A DNA stretch of 13,989 nt from JAFALX01 sp036378495 (GCA_036378495.1 DASUWI010000067.1:1-13989), one strand, 5' to 3'; numbered from the stretch's first letter, positions 6,329 through 13,989 are shown. The notes: generated by a model not told the origin, from the letters alone. Program-made: numbers and translations.

Positions 6329-7152
6329 CACTTGGTCCTCCGCCGCACGATCATGCGGTCGGTCTTCTTGTTCTGACGCGTGCGGTGACCCAGCGCCGGC
6401 TTGCCCCACGGTGTCTGGGGGTTGCCGCCGGCGCCGCTGCGGCCCTCGCCGCCGCCGTGCGGATGGTCGAACGGGTTCATGGTCATGCCGCGCACCGCGG
6501 GGCGAAACCCGCGCCAGCGCGTCTTGCCTGCCTTGCCCACCACCTCGTTCTCGTGCTCGACGTTGCCCACCTGCCCGATCGTGGCGCGGCAGCGCACGTC
6601 GATCAGCCGCACCTCACCGCTGGGCATGCGGACCTGCGCGTACGCACCCTCCTTGGCGAGCAGCTGCGCTGCGGCACCCGCGCTGCGCACCAGCTGGCCG
6701 CCACGGCCGAGCTGCACCTCGAGGTTGTGCAGCGTGGTGCCCAGCGGGATCGATGCGATGGGCAGCGCGCTGCCGGGGCGGATCTCCGCGTCGGGTCCCG
6801 ACATCACCGGGTGGCCGACGCGAAGCCCCACCGGGGCCAGGATGTACCGCTTGTCCCCGTCCGCGTAGTGCACGAGCGCGATGCGCGCACTGCGGTTCGG
6901 GTCGTACTCGATGTGCGCCACGGTCCCCGGGACGCCGTCCTTCTGCCGCTTGAAGTCGATGCGGCGGTACGTCTTCTTGTGGCCACCGCCGCGGTGCCGC
7001 ACCGTGATGCTGCCCGTGTTGTTGCGGCCGGATCGCTTGGGCAGATGCTCGGTCAGCCCGCGCTCAGGCTCCGCGCGCGTCACGTCCTCGAAGCTGCTCA
7101 CCGACATGAAGCGGCGCCCCGGACTCGTTGGCTTGTACTTCTTCACCGGCAT
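6328..7152 (-). CDS. rplB: 50S ribosomal protein L2
   Basis: L2 (274 residues) is a core 23S rRNA-binding protein needed for subunit association and peptidyl transferase activity. It starts MPVKKYKPTSPGRRFMSV. The N-terminal OB-fold carries RHRGGGHKKTYRRIDFKR (52-69) and AHIEYDPNRSARIALV (79-94). The central SH3-like domain includes IPLGTTLHNLE and GRGGQLVRSAG. The functional signature near the C-terminus, MNPFDHPHGGGEG (225-237), contains the conserved histidines at 230 and 232; the residue before DHPHG is Phe where Val is common. The gap from rplW is 2 bases, and the stop overlaps rpsS by one base. Confidence 0.99.
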   Translation of the reverse strand: MPVKKYKPTSPGRRFMSVSSFEDVTRAEPERGLTEHLPKRSGRNNTGSITVRHRGGGHKKTYRRIDFKRQKDGVPGTVAHIEYDPNRSARIALVHYADGDKRYILAPVGLRVGHPVMSGPDAEIRPGSALPIASIPLGTTLHNLEVQLGRGGQLVRSAGAAAQLLAKEGAYAQVRMPSGEVRLIDVRCRATIGQVGNVEHENEVVGKAGKTRWRGFRPAVRGMTMNPFDHPHGGGEGRSGAGGNPQTPWGKPALGHRTRQNKKTDRMIVRRRTK

Positions 7153-7154
7153 CG

Positions 7155-7472
7155 CTACACGCCCTCGAACAAGCCTTCGATCTTCTGGCCGGGAGCGAGC
7201 GTCACGATCGCCTTCGTCCAGGACGGGCTGTTGCCGGTGAAGCGGGTGCGACCCCGGGCACGTTTGCGCGTCTTGCCCTTGACCGTGATGGTGTTCACCG
7301 CCACCACCGTGATCTTCTGATCCGCGAACGCCTCCTCGACGGCGCGGCGAATCTCGATCTTGCCGGCACCGGCCTGGCAGCGGAACACATAGCGGCCCTG
7401 GGCCATGCCGGCGTACGACTTCTCGCTGACGACGGGTCGCTGCAACACCTGGTCGAAGCTGCGGCCGCTCAT
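7155..7472 (-). CDS. rplW: 50S ribosomal protein L23
   Basis: L23 (105 residues) sits at the tunnel exit and is the main docking site for trigger factor and SRP. Evidence includes LQRPVVSEKSYAGMAQGRYV (close to the usual RPVxTEKS motif), KIEIRRAVEEAFADQKITVV, VNTITVKGKTRKRARGRTRF and the end WTKAIVTLAPGQKIEGLFEGV (7158-7220). The ATG at 7472 overlaps the rplD stop by 4 bases (ATGA). The frame is open much further upstream, but all family similarity starts at MSGRSFDQVL. The stop TAG is 2 bases before rplB. Confidence 0.98.
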   Translation of the reverse strand: MSGRSFDQVLQRPVVSEKSYAGMAQGRYVFRCQAGAGKIEIRRAVEEAFADQKITVVAVNTITVKGKTRKRARGRTRFTGNSPSWTKAIVTLAPGQKIEGLFEGV

Positions 7473-8092
7473 GACCAGGCCTGCTCGACGTGCTCGATGG
7501 CGTCGCGCGTCATCAGCACCGTCTCCGCGGTGAGCAGGTCGCGCACCGACAGGTTGTTGGCCAGCACGACGCGGACCTCGGGGATGTTGCGTGCGCTCTT
7601 CTCGAGCATCTCGTTGTGCCCGCCGAGCACGAGCAGCACCCGCCGCCCGGCCTCCACCGCGCGCAGGAGCTCCACCACCGCTTTGGTGCGCGGTGCGTCG
7701 AGCGCGAACTCCTCGAGGACGATCACCCCGCCGGCCTGCGCGCGTGCGGTGAGCGCGCTGCGCAGCGCGAGACGCCGCTGCTTGCGCGGCATGTCGAGCC
7801 GGTAGGAGCGCGGATGCGGGCCGAAGACGATGCCGCCGCCCTCCCATTGGGGCGCCCGGATCGAGCCCTGGCGGGCGCGACCCGTCCCCTTCTGCCGGTA
7901 GGGCTTGCGGCCGCCGCCGGAGACCTCGCCGCGCCGCTTGGTGTCGCTCGTCCCCTGGCGACCGTTGGCCAGCTGGCGCAGCAGCGCCTGGTGCATCACC
8001 GACGTGTTCACGGTGGTGTCGAAGATCGACGCCGGCAGCGTCATCGACCCGGTGACGGAGCCGGCGGCATCGACCACGCGCGCCTCGCTCAT
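7469..8092 (-). CDS. rplD: 50S ribosomal protein L4
   Basis: L4 (207 residues) has a globular domain on the subunit surface and a long loop that reaches into the exit tunnel opposite L22. In E. coli it also represses its own operon. The loop is seen at about residues 40-95, with the invariant KPYRQKGTGRARQGS (63-77) and SIRAPQWEGGGIVFGPHPRSY next to it; the tip looks normal, unlike that of L22 in the same operon. The globular domain contains LRSALTARAQ and, later, NLSVRDLLTAETVLMTRDAI. The ATG overlaps the rplC stop by 4 bases, and the stop overlaps rplW by 4 bases. Confidence 0.98.
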   Translation of the reverse strand: MSEARVVDAAGSVTGSMTLPASIFDTTVNTSVMHQALLRQLANGRQGTSDTKRRGEVSGGGRKPYRQKGTGRARQGSIRAPQWEGGGIVFGPHPRSYRLDMPRKQRRLALRSALTARAQAGGVIVLEEFALDAPRTKAVVELLRAVEAGRRVLLVLGGHNEMLEKSARNIPEVRVVLANNLSVRDLLTAETVLMTRDAIEHVEQAWS

Positions 8093-8730
8093 GCGCCGCT
8101 CTCCAGGACGGCGTCGCGGTCGCTGTCGCGCACCAGCACCACGGCATTGGTGTGCCCGGGAACGGCGCCGCGCACCAGCAGCAGGTTGCGGTCAAGGTCG
8201 ACACGAACTACCTCGAGGTTGCGCACGGTCGCCCGCTGCGCGCCGAGCTGGCCGGCCATGCGCAGCCCGCGGAACACGCGCGCTGCGTCGGTGGAGCCGA
8301 TCGACCCCGGCTGCTTGATGTTGTGCGACCCATGGGTGACCGCGCCACGGTCGAAGTTGTGCCGCTTGTGCTGGCCGGAGAAGCCCTTGCCCTGGCTGAC
8401 ACCGGTGACATCGATGCGCTGCCCGGCGGTGAACATGTCGACGCGCAGCTGCGACCCCATCTTGGGGTCGCCGGCGTCGCGCAGCTCGGTGAGATGACGC
8501 TGCGGCTGCAGCCCGGCCCGCTTGTAGTGCCCGGCCAGCGCCTTCGGCGTCTTGCGCGGGCGGCGCTCACCGAACCCGATCTGCACGGCGTCGTAGCCGT
8601 CGAGCGCCACCGTCTTGCGCTGCACCACACGGCAGGTGTCCGCCTGCAGCACCGTGACAGGGACCACCGTCCCGGTCTCGGTGAAGATCTGCGTCATGCC
8701 CACCTTGCGGGCCAGCAACCCGCGACTCAC
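8089..8730 (-). CDS. rplC: 50S ribosomal protein L3
   Basis: L3 (213 residues) is an assembly initiator whose finger reaches towards the peptidyl transferase centre. It begins MSRGLLARKVGMTQIFTETG, the expected KxGMTxxF start. The central finger, residues 109-146, holds VSQGKGFSGQHKRHNF and GAVTHGSHNIKQPGSIG, followed by RVFRGLRMAGQLGAQRATV. The C-terminal domain ends with VDLDRNLLLVRGAVPGHTNA. The start is a GTG whose last two bases fall in the rpsJ stop codon (GTGA overlap of 4 bases). The stop overlaps rplD by 4 bases. Confidence 0.99.
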   Translation of the reverse strand: MSRGLLARKVGMTQIFTETGTVVPVTVLQADTCRVVQRKTVALDGYDAVQIGFGERRPRKTPKALAGHYKRAGLQPQRHLTELRDAGDPKMGSQLRVDMFTAGQRIDVTGVSQGKGFSGQHKRHNFDRGAVTHGSHNIKQPGSIGSTDAARVFRGLRMAGQLGAQRATVRNLEVVRVDLDRNLLLVRGAVPGHTNAVVLVRDSDRDAVLESGA

Positions 8731-9032
8731 AGCTTGATCTCGATGTTCACGCCACTGGGCAGATTGAGCCGCATCAACGCATCGACCACCCGCGGGTTGG
8801 CGTCGAGGATGTCGAGGATCCGCTTGTGGGTGCGCATCTCGAACTGCTCGCGCGAGTCCTTGTCGATGAACGGCGAGCGCACCACCGTGTACTTGTTGAT
8901 GCTCGTCGGCAGCGGCACCGGCCCGGCCACCCGTGTCCCGGTGCGCGTCGCCGTCTCCACGATCTTCGAGGCGGCCTGGTCGAGCACGCGGTGGTCGTAC
9001 GCCTTGAGCCGGATGCGGATCTTCTGCGGCAT
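8727..9032 (-). CDS. rpsJ: 30S ribosomal protein S10 (NusE)
   Basis: S10 (101 residues) belongs to the 30S head and, as NusE, links RNA polymerase antitermination complexes with the ribosome. It begins MPQKIRIRLKAYDHRVLDQA. The family signature AGPVPLPTSINKYTVVRSPF (36-55) is followed by REQFEMRTHKRILDILDA and the end LPSGVNIEIKL. It is the first gene after the only sizeable gap in the operon. A weak Shine-Dalgarno candidate, GGATAGG, ends 8 bases upstream of the ATG. The stop overlaps the rplC GTG. Confidence 0.99.
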   Translation of the reverse strand: MPQKIRIRLKAYDHRVLDQAASKIVETATRTGTRVAGPVPLPTSINKYTVVRSPFIDKDSREQFEMRTHKRILDILDANPRVVDALMRLNLPSGVNIEIKL

Positions 9033-9223
9033 GAGCGTGGCCTATCCGAGAACCTGAGCGTGTTGGTCGGACGGCGGCGGCACATCCGTAGCGAGACCTT
9101 CTCGGAGGCGCGATGCACGTCCTCGGAGCGGTCGTCGCGCCGAGAGTAAGGCGCGGCCCGCAGCGCGGGTCGACGCCGTGGTCTCGCGAAGCGATGTGCC
9201 GGTGCCGGCCATGACCTCGATGC
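9033..9223 (-). other. tuf-rpsJ spacer (191 bases), the only long gap in the operon
   Basis: This interval is GC-rich and contains no tRNA or rRNA that I can recognise. In the transcribed direction it carries a perfect 6-base inverted repeat, CGCGCC and GGCGCG, with an 8-base loop (9136-9155). The loop is not followed by a T run, so it is not a convincing terminator. I see no good -35/-10 pair. An ORF of 61 codons (9042-9227) begins in an ATGA overlap with the tuf stop and ends just before the rpsJ Shine-Dalgarno candidate. It resembles no family I know, and its third-position G/C preference fades after about codon 26, so I do not call it a gene. A leader for the S10 block is possible. Confidence 0.5.
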
Positions 9224-10414
9224 TCATTTCTCGATCGACGTCACCGCTCCCGCGCCGACGGTCCGCCCGCCTTCGCGAATGGCGAACCGCATCCCGTCCT
9301 CCACGGCGATCGGCGTGATGAGCTCGATGCCCATCTCGACGTTGTCGCCGGGCATGACCATCTCCATGCCGTCGGGCAGCCCGATGGTGCCCGTCACGTC
9401 CGTGGTGCGGATGTAGAACTGCGGCCGGTAGCCGGTGAAGAACGGCGTGTGCCGGCCGCCCTCGTCCTTGCTGAGCACGTACACCTGCGCCTTGAACCTG
9501 GTGTGCGGCGTGATCGTGCCGGGCTTGGCCAGAACCTGGCCGCGCTCCACCTCCTCACGCTTGATGCCGCGCAGGAGGCAGCCGACGTTCATGCCCGCCT
9601 CGCCGTTGTCCACCAGCTTGTGGAACATCTCGACGCCGGTGACGGTCGTCTTGCTCGTCTCCTTGATGCCGACGATCTCCACCTGCTCGTTGACCTTGAT
9701 CAGGCCGCGCTCGATGCGGCCGGTGACCACGGTGCCGCGACCTTCGATGGAGAACACGTCCTCGATGGGCATCATGAAGGGCTTGTCGAGGGGGCGCTGT
9801 GGCAGCGGGATGTAGGTGTCCACCGCCTCCATCAGCGACATGATGCCGTCGCCGGACTCCTTGTCGCCCTCGAGCGCCTTGAGCGCCGACACGCGAACCA
9901 CGGGGATGTCGTCGCCGGGGAACTCGTAGCGCGACAGCAGCTCGCGCACCTCGAGCTCGACGAGCTCGAGCAGCTCCTCGTCGTCCACCGCGTCCACCTT
10001 GTTGAGCGCGACCACGATGTAGGGGACGCCCACCTGGCGCGCCAGCAGGATGTGCTCGCGCGTCTGCGGCATGGGCCCGTCGGTGGCGGCCACCACCAGG
10101 ATGGCGCCATCCATCTGGGCAGCACCGGTGATCATGTTCTTGATGTAGTCGGCGTGGCCGGGGCAGTCGACGTGCGCGTAATGGCGGTTCGCGGTCTCGT
10201 ACTCCACGTGCGCGGTGGCGATGGTGATGCCGCGCGCCTTCTCCTCGGGCGCGTTGTCGATCTGGTCGAAGGCGACGAAGCTGTTGTCCCCGCCGATGCG
10301 CTCGGCCAGCGTCTTGGTGATCGCCGCGGTGAGAGTCGTCTTGCCATGGTCGATGTGACCGATGGTGCCGACGTTCACATGGGGCTTGGTGCTTGCGTAC
10401 TTCTTCTTGGCCAT
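9224..10414 (-). CDS. tuf: Elongation factor Tu (EF-Tu)
   Basis: EF-Tu (396 residues) carries aminoacyl-tRNA to the ribosomal A site with GTP hydrolysis. All G motifs are intact: GHIDHGKT (19-26), RGITI (61-65), DCPGH (83-87, including the catalytic His87), NKVD (138-141) and SALKAL (176-181). Domains 2 and 3 follow, with EGRGTVVTGRIERG and the C-terminal FAIREGGRTVGAGAVTSI. The ATG is 10 bases after the fusA stop, with AAAGGA at good spacing. The segment before G2 (FDQIDNAPEEKARGIT) differs from the usual actinomycete FDQIDKAPEERQRGIT as I remember it. It is the only tuf in the window; a second copy elsewhere cannot be ruled out. Confidence 0.99.
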   Translation of the reverse strand: MAKKKYASTKPHVNVGTIGHIDHGKTTLTAAITKTLAERIGGDNSFVAFDQIDNAPEEKARGITIATAHVEYETANRHYAHVDCPGHADYIKNMITGAAQMDGAILVVAATDGPMPQTREHILLARQVGVPYIVVALNKVDAVDDEELLELVELEVRELLSRYEFPGDDIPVVRVSALKALEGDKESGDGIMSLMEAVDTYIPLPQRPLDKPFMMPIEDVFSIEGRGTVVTGRIERGLIKVNEQVEIVGIKETSKTTVTGVEMFHKLVDNGEAGMNVGCLLRGIKREEVERGQVLAKPGTITPHTRFKAQVYVLSKDEGGRHTPFFTGYRPQFYIRTTDVTGTIGLPDGMEMVMPGDNVEMGIELITPIAVEDGMRFAIREGGRTVGAGAVTSIEK

Positions 10415-10424
10415 CTCCTGTCCT

Positions 10425-12512
10425 TTACACCTTTGCTTTGGCGGCGATCTCGTCCGCCAGGCTCTGCGGAATCTGCTGATAGTGGTGGAATTCCATGCTG
10501 TAGTTGGCGCGGCCCTGGGTCATGCTGCGCAGCTCGGTGGCGTAGCCGAACATGGCCGCAAGCGGCACCTCAGCGTGCACCATCTGCGACGTACCGCGTC
10601 CCTCCATGCCGAGGATGTGACCGCGCCGTGCGGTGAGGTCTCCCATGACGTCGCCGAGGAACTCCTCGGGCATGAACACGTCGACGCGCATGATCGGCTC
10701 GAGCAGCGCCGGCTTCGCCTTGCGCATCCCGTCCTTGAAGCCCATCGATCCCGCGATGGAGAACGCCTGCTCACTCGAGTCGACATCGTGGTACGAACCG
10801 TCGACCAGCGTCACCTTGATGTCGACGACCGGGTAGCCGGCGACGACGCCGTTGGCGAGCGAATCCTCGATGCCGCGTGCCGTCGGTCCGATGTACTCCT
10901 TGGGGATCACGCCGCCGACGATCTTGTTGACGAACTCGAAGCCCTTCTCGGGGTTCGGCTCGAGGTTCAGCTCGACATGGCCGTACTGGCCGCGGCCGCC
11001 GGACTGCCGTACGAAGCGTCCGGTTCCATGCGCCGGGGCGGTGATCGTCTCGCGATACGAGACCTGCGGCTTGCCGACGTTGGCGTCGACCTTGAACTCC
11101 CGCAGCATGCGGTCGACGATGATCTCGAGGTGCAGCTCGCCCATCCCTGCGATGACGGTCTGCCCGGTCTCGTCGTCGGTGCGCACGCGGAAGGTCGGGT
11201 CCTCCTCCGCGAGCTTCTGCAGCGCGATGCCCATCTTGTCCTGGTCCGCCTTGCTCTTGGGCTCGACCGCGACGGCGATGACGGGCTCGGGGAACTTGAT
11301 CGACTCGAGAATGATCTGCTTCTTCTCGTCCGAGAGCGTGTCGCCGGTCGTGGTCTTGCGCAGACCGATGGCGGCGGCGATGTCGCCGGCGCGCACCTCC
11401 TCGAGCTCCTCGCGGTGGTTCGCGTGCATCTGCAGCAGGCGGCCGACGCGCTCGCGCTCGCCCTTGGTGGCGTTGTAGACGTACGAGCCGCTCTTCAGCG
11501 TGCCGCTGTACACGCGGAAGAACGTCAGCTTGCCGACGAACGGATCGGTCGCGATCTTGAAGGCGAGCGCGGAGAACGGCTCCTCGTCGCTGGCGGTGCG
11601 CACCTCCGGCTCCTCGCGCGGCGACAGCCCCTCGATCGCCGGCTTGTCCAGCGGCGACGGCAGGAAGTCCACCACGGCGTCGAGCATCGGCTGCACGCCC
11701 TTGTTCTTCAGGGCCGCGCCGCAGAGCACGGGAACGAACTGGGTGCGGATCGTGCCGGTGCGCAGTCCTCTGACGATGTCGTCGTGCGACAGCCCCTCCT
11801 CGCCCTCGAGGTACTTGATCATCAGCTCGTCGTCGGCCTCGGCCACCGCTTCGAGCAGCTGGTGCCGGTAGCGCGACACCTCCTCGCGCATGTCGGCGGG
11901 GATCTCGGCGCGCTGCAGCGTGGTGCCGAGGTCGTTCGTGTAGATGATCGCCTGCTCGTTGATCAGGTCGACCATGCCCTTGAAGTCGTTCTCGGAGCCG
12001 ATGGGCACCTGAATCGGCAGCGGGTTGGCACCCAGGCGATCCTTGATCGACTGCACCGCGCGGAAGAAGTCAGCGCCCATGCGGTCCATCTTGTTGATGA
12101 AGCAGATGCGCGGCACGTCGTAGCGGTCGGCCTGACGCCACACCGTCTCCGACTGCGGCTCCACCCCGGCGACCGCATCGAACACCGCCACGGCGCCGTC
12201 GAGCACGCGCAGGCTCCGCTCCACCTCGACGGTGAAGTCGACGTGGCCGGGCGTGTCGATGATGTTGATGCGATGCCCGCGCCACTCGGCCGCGGTGGCG
12301 GCCGACGTGATGGTGATGCCGCGCTCCTGCTCCTGCACCATCCAGTCCATCGTCGCGGCGCCCTCGTGCACCTCGCCCAGCTTGTGGATGCGACCGGTGT
12401 AGAAGAGGACGCGCTCGGTCGTCGTGGTCTTGCCCGCATCGATGTGCGCCATGATCCCGATGTTCCGGGTCTTTTCCAGGGGGAAGGCGCGCGAGCGCAC
12501 TGCGACAGCCAT
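10425..12512 (-). CDS. fusA: Elongation factor G (EF-G)
   Basis: EF-G (695 residues) catalyses translocation and, with RRF, ribosome recycling. The GTPase motifs are AHIDAGKTT (22-30), RGITIT (64-69), DTPGH (86-90) and NKMD (140-143). Domain II follows at about 300-400 (FKIATDPFVGKLTFFRVYSG) and domain III after it (MGELHLEIIVDRMLREFKV). Domain IV includes SGGRGQYGHVELNLEPNPEK and the tip region GSYHDVDSSEQAFSIAGSMG. Domain V ends with MTQGRANYSMEFHHYQQIP. The length is typical of canonical EF-G and no motif is broken, so this is the housekeeping form and not a tetracycline-protection paralogue. The ATG is 4 bases after the rpsG stop, with no clear Shine-Dalgarno sequence. Confidence 0.99.
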   Translation of the reverse strand: MAVAVRSRAFPLEKTRNIGIMAHIDAGKTTTTERVLFYTGRIHKLGEVHEGAATMDWMVQEQERGITITSAATAAEWRGHRINIIDTPGHVDFTVEVERSLRVLDGAVAVFDAVAGVEPQSETVWRQADRYDVPRICFINKMDRMGADFFRAVQSIKDRLGANPLPIQVPIGSENDFKGMVDLINEQAIIYTNDLGTTLQRAEIPADMREEVSRYRHQLLEAVAEADDELMIKYLEGEEGLSHDDIVRGLRTGTIRTQFVPVLCGAALKNKGVQPMLDAVVDFLPSPLDKPAIEGLSPREEPEVRTASDEEPFSALAFKIATDPFVGKLTFFRVYSGTLKSGSYVYNATKGERERVGRLLQMHANHREELEEVRAGDIAAAIGLRKTTTGDTLSDEKKQIILESIKFPEPVIAVAVEPKSKADQDKMGIALQKLAEEDPTFRVRTDDETGQTVIAGMGELHLEIIVDRMLREFKVDANVGKPQVSYRETITAPAHGTGRFVRQSGGRGQYGHVELNLEPNPEKGFEFVNKIVGGVIPKEYIGPTARGIEDSLANGVVAGYPVVDIKVTLVDGSYHDVDSSEQAFSIAGSMGFKDGMRKAKPALLEPIMRVDVFMPEEFLGDVMGDLTARRGHILGMEGRGTSQMVHAEVPLAAMFGYATELRSMTQGRANYSMEFHHYQQIPQSLADEIAAKAKV

Positions 12513-12516
12513 GAGA

Positions 12517-12986
12517 TCAGTAGCGGAAGTGCGTGAAGGCTCGGTTGGACTCCGCCATCTTGTGGGTGTCTTCCTTGCGCTTCACCGACGCGCCAACGCC
12601 GTTGGCGGCGTCCATCAGCTCAGCGGCGAGCTTGTCGCTCATGCTGCGACCGCCGCGAGCGCGCGCGTAGCGGATGATCCAGCGGCGAGCGAGCGCCTGG
12701 CGGCGGTCGTGCCGGATCTCGACGGGCACCTGGTACGTGGCACCGCCGACACGCTTCGGCTTGACCTCGATGATGGGCGTGACGTTGCGCATCGCCTGAT
12801 CGAACACCTCGATCGGCTCCTTGCGCGACGAACGACGGATGCGCTCGAACGCGTTGTAGAGAATCCGCTGCGCGATGCTCTTCTTGCCGTTGAGCATCAG
12901 GCAGTTGACGAACTTCGCAACGCCGGGATTCGCGTAGATGGGGTCAGGCAGGATGACGCGTCGGGTGACGCGGGCGCGGCGTGGCA

Positions 12987-12987
<1 letters not shown>
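12517..12987 (-). CDS. rpsG: 30S ribosomal protein S7
   Basis: S7 (156 residues, the standard length) nucleates assembly of the 30S head and contacts E-site tRNA. It begins MPRRARVTRRVILPDPIYAN, and KFVNCLMLNGKKSIAQRILY is the typical helix 1-2 block. VGGATYQVPVEIRHDRRQAL is the family signature, and it ends with KRKEDTHKMAESNRAFTHFRY (12520-12582). The ATG overlaps the rpsL stop by one base (TAATG). In E. coli S7 represses the str operon by binding the rpsL-rpsG spacer; that spacer does not exist here. Confidence 0.99.
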
Positions 12988-13370
<383 letters not shown>

Positions 13371-13401
13371 GTCTGAACCGCTTTTAGAGAATCTGCGCAC
13401 T

Positions 13402-13443
13402 GCCACGAAACAGCGCGCGCGAACACCAAAGATCGCTCGTGGC
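13402..13443 (-). promoter_or_regulatory. Inverted repeat in the presumed rpsL leader
   Basis: In the transcribed direction GCCACGA (13443-13437) and TCGTGGC (13408-13402) are perfect 7-base complements separated by 28 bases. Inside, GCGA and TCGC can form a further 4-base stem, leaving a one-sided bulge. The element lies between the predicted transcription start and the rpsL start codon, where it could fold in the 5' leader. No known riboswitch or ribosomal protein leader motif is recognised. It could also be chance in GC-rich DNA. Confidence 0.35.
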
Positions 13444-13453
13444 GCGACTGCGA

Positions 13454-13483
13454 ATGGTACCAGCGATCCGGGAAGACCGTCAA
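13454..13483 (-). promoter_or_regulatory. Predicted housekeeping sigma promoter of the str-S10-spc block
   Basis: Reading the minus strand, TTGACG (13483-13478) is one base from the -35 consensus TTGACA. After an 18-base spacer comes TACCAT (13459-13454), which fits the TAnnnT form of a -10 element. The start of transcription would fall near 13447, giving a leader of about 77 bases before the rpsL GTG. It is the best promoter match I see in this 168-base gap, and its position at the head of a 24-gene array makes sense. No transcript data are available here. Confidence 0.6.
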
Positions 13484-13538
13484 ATTCGGGTCAGTCCGTC
13501 GCGGCGGCATTCAGGATCTGCCCGGGGGCAGTGCGCCG

Positions 13539-13988
13539 TCACCCTGCTGCCACACCACTCCCTTGCGACGTGGCGGTCTCCATCATCTGTTGCAGCAGCG
13601 GGATCTCGCTCTTCTGCTCACCCAGGGCGCAGGTGCTCGAGCCGGCGGTGAAGCCGAGCAGGTGGCCGCCGGCCCTCACCCAGGCGGTGGGCCCGTTCAG
13701 GTTGAGCGAGGACGCGCTCGTCGTGAAGACCGTGATCGTGGCCTCGATCGGCGAGTCTGCGGCGCAGGCCATGGCCGCGTACCCGCCCGTCGCCAGCTCG
13801 ATCGACCCCTCGACGGTGAACGGCGTCCCGCTCTGGTCCTGCTTCGAGCCGTTCTGCGACGAGTCGATCGAGTAGGTGATCGTCCCCAGCTGCCCAGAGA
13901 AGGTCATCTGCAGGCCGAACTGGGGGACCGTCAACACCGGCTTGCCGGAATTGCCGGGGCTGCCGCTCGGAGCGCCGCTGATGATGCC
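13539..13988 (-). CDS. Unrecognised probable exported protein (partial, C-terminal 149 residues)
   Basis: The reading frame is open to the right edge of the window, so the true start is outside. An ATG/GTG-initiated version would begin at the GTG at 13937, but the upstream residues (GIISGAPSGSPGNSGKP) are a Gly/Ser/Pro linker of the kind found after a signal peptide or lipobox, which suggests the frame continues. The rest is rich in Ser, Thr, Gly and Ala with alternating hydrophobic residues (GLQMTFSGQLGTITYSID, GSIELATGGYAAMA), consistent with a beta-rich extracytoplasmic domain. There are two cysteines (ACAAD and STCAL) that could pair, and the tail is a short amphipathic stretch (SEIPLLQQMMETATSQ). 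No family is recognised and no function is proposed. It has no evident link to the ribosomal genes, although it runs in the same direction. Confidence 0.65.
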   Translation of the reverse strand, partial: GIISGAPSGSPGNSGKPVLTVPQFGLQMTFSGQLGTITYSIDSSQNGSKQDQSGTPFTVEGSIELATGGYAAMACAADSPIEATITVFTTSASSLNLNGPTAWVRAGGHLLGFTAGSSTCALGEQKSEIPLLQQMMETATSQGSGVAAG

Positions 13989-13989
13989 G

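Noticed and set aside
9136..9155. Inverted repeat in the tuf-rpsJ spacer, considered as an intrinsic terminator separating str from S10
   Set aside because: No T-rich tract follows, and the downstream genes would then need a promoter that I cannot find.
9449..10636. A 395-codon open frame on the plus strand opposite tuf
   Set aside because: Same cause as the frame opposite fusA: antisense shadow of a highly biased gene, with no recognisable domain and no start region of its own.
10362..12536. A 724-codon open frame on the plus strand opposite fusA
   Set aside because: It mirrors the fusA coding frame. In GC-rich DNA the strong third-position bias leaves antisense frames free of stops, and the product is a low-complexity His/Arg/Val/Leu/Asp-rich sequence with no family motif.
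13518..13531. Short inverted repeat CTGCCC..GGGCAG after the upstream hypothetical gene, considered as a terminator
   Set aside because: The stem is only 5 usable base pairs with a 4-base loop and there is no T run after it on the minus strand.

Overview
This window is an almost pure stretch of translation genes from a GC-rich bacterium. Twenty-four ribosomal protein and elongation factor genes lie on the minus strand, so transcription runs from high to low coordinates. The order is rpsL-rpsG-fusA-tuf (the str block), rpsJ-rplC-rplD-rplW-rplB-rpsS-rplV-rpsC-rplP-rpmC-rpsQ (the S10 block) and rplN-rplX-rplE-rpsN-rpsH-rplF-rplR-rpsE-rpmD (the spc block), cut by the window edge inside rpmD. This is the canonical bacterial order with str, S10 and spc joined end to end. 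One unrelated gene fragment, the C-terminal part of a probable exported protein, lies upstream of rpsL at the right edge.

The genes are packed very tightly. Most neighbours share a 1, 4 or 8 base overlap (TAATG, TGATG, ATGA or GTGA junctions) or are 1 to 10 bases apart. Few have a strong Shine-Dalgarno sequence, which suggests translational coupling along a long polycistronic mRNA. The one real gap is 191 bases between tuf and rpsJ. The other non-coding stretch, 168 bases upstream of rpsL, carries the best promoter candidate in the window (TTGACG, 18 bases, TACCAT) and a 7-base inverted repeat in the presumed 5' leader. Five genes (rpsL, rplC, rpsQ, rpsH, rplR) are read from GTG.

Organism: third codon positions are mostly G or C. 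S14 is the short zinc-binding (C+) form and L24 ends in a CxxC...CxxC pair. L22 and S3 carry long charged, Pro/Ala-rich C-terminal tails. These traits fit a GC-rich Terrabacteria lineage such as Actinomycetota (for example Thermoleophilia), Chloroflexota or the uncultivated Dormibacterota. The EF-Tu G2 region (FDQIDNAPEEKARGIT) differs from the usual actinomycete form as I remember it, so a deep or non-actinomycete lineage is more likely. This placement is inference only.

I found no new enzymatic or defence system, and no mobile element, CRISPR array, tRNA or rRNA. The points worth a second look are small: an unusual tip on the L22 loop that lines the peptide exit tunnel, low-complexity tails on S3 and L22, a possible leader structure upstream of rpsL, the lack of an rpsL-rpsG spacer, and an unexplained tuf-rpsJ spacer holding a small ORF that overlaps the tuf stop codon.
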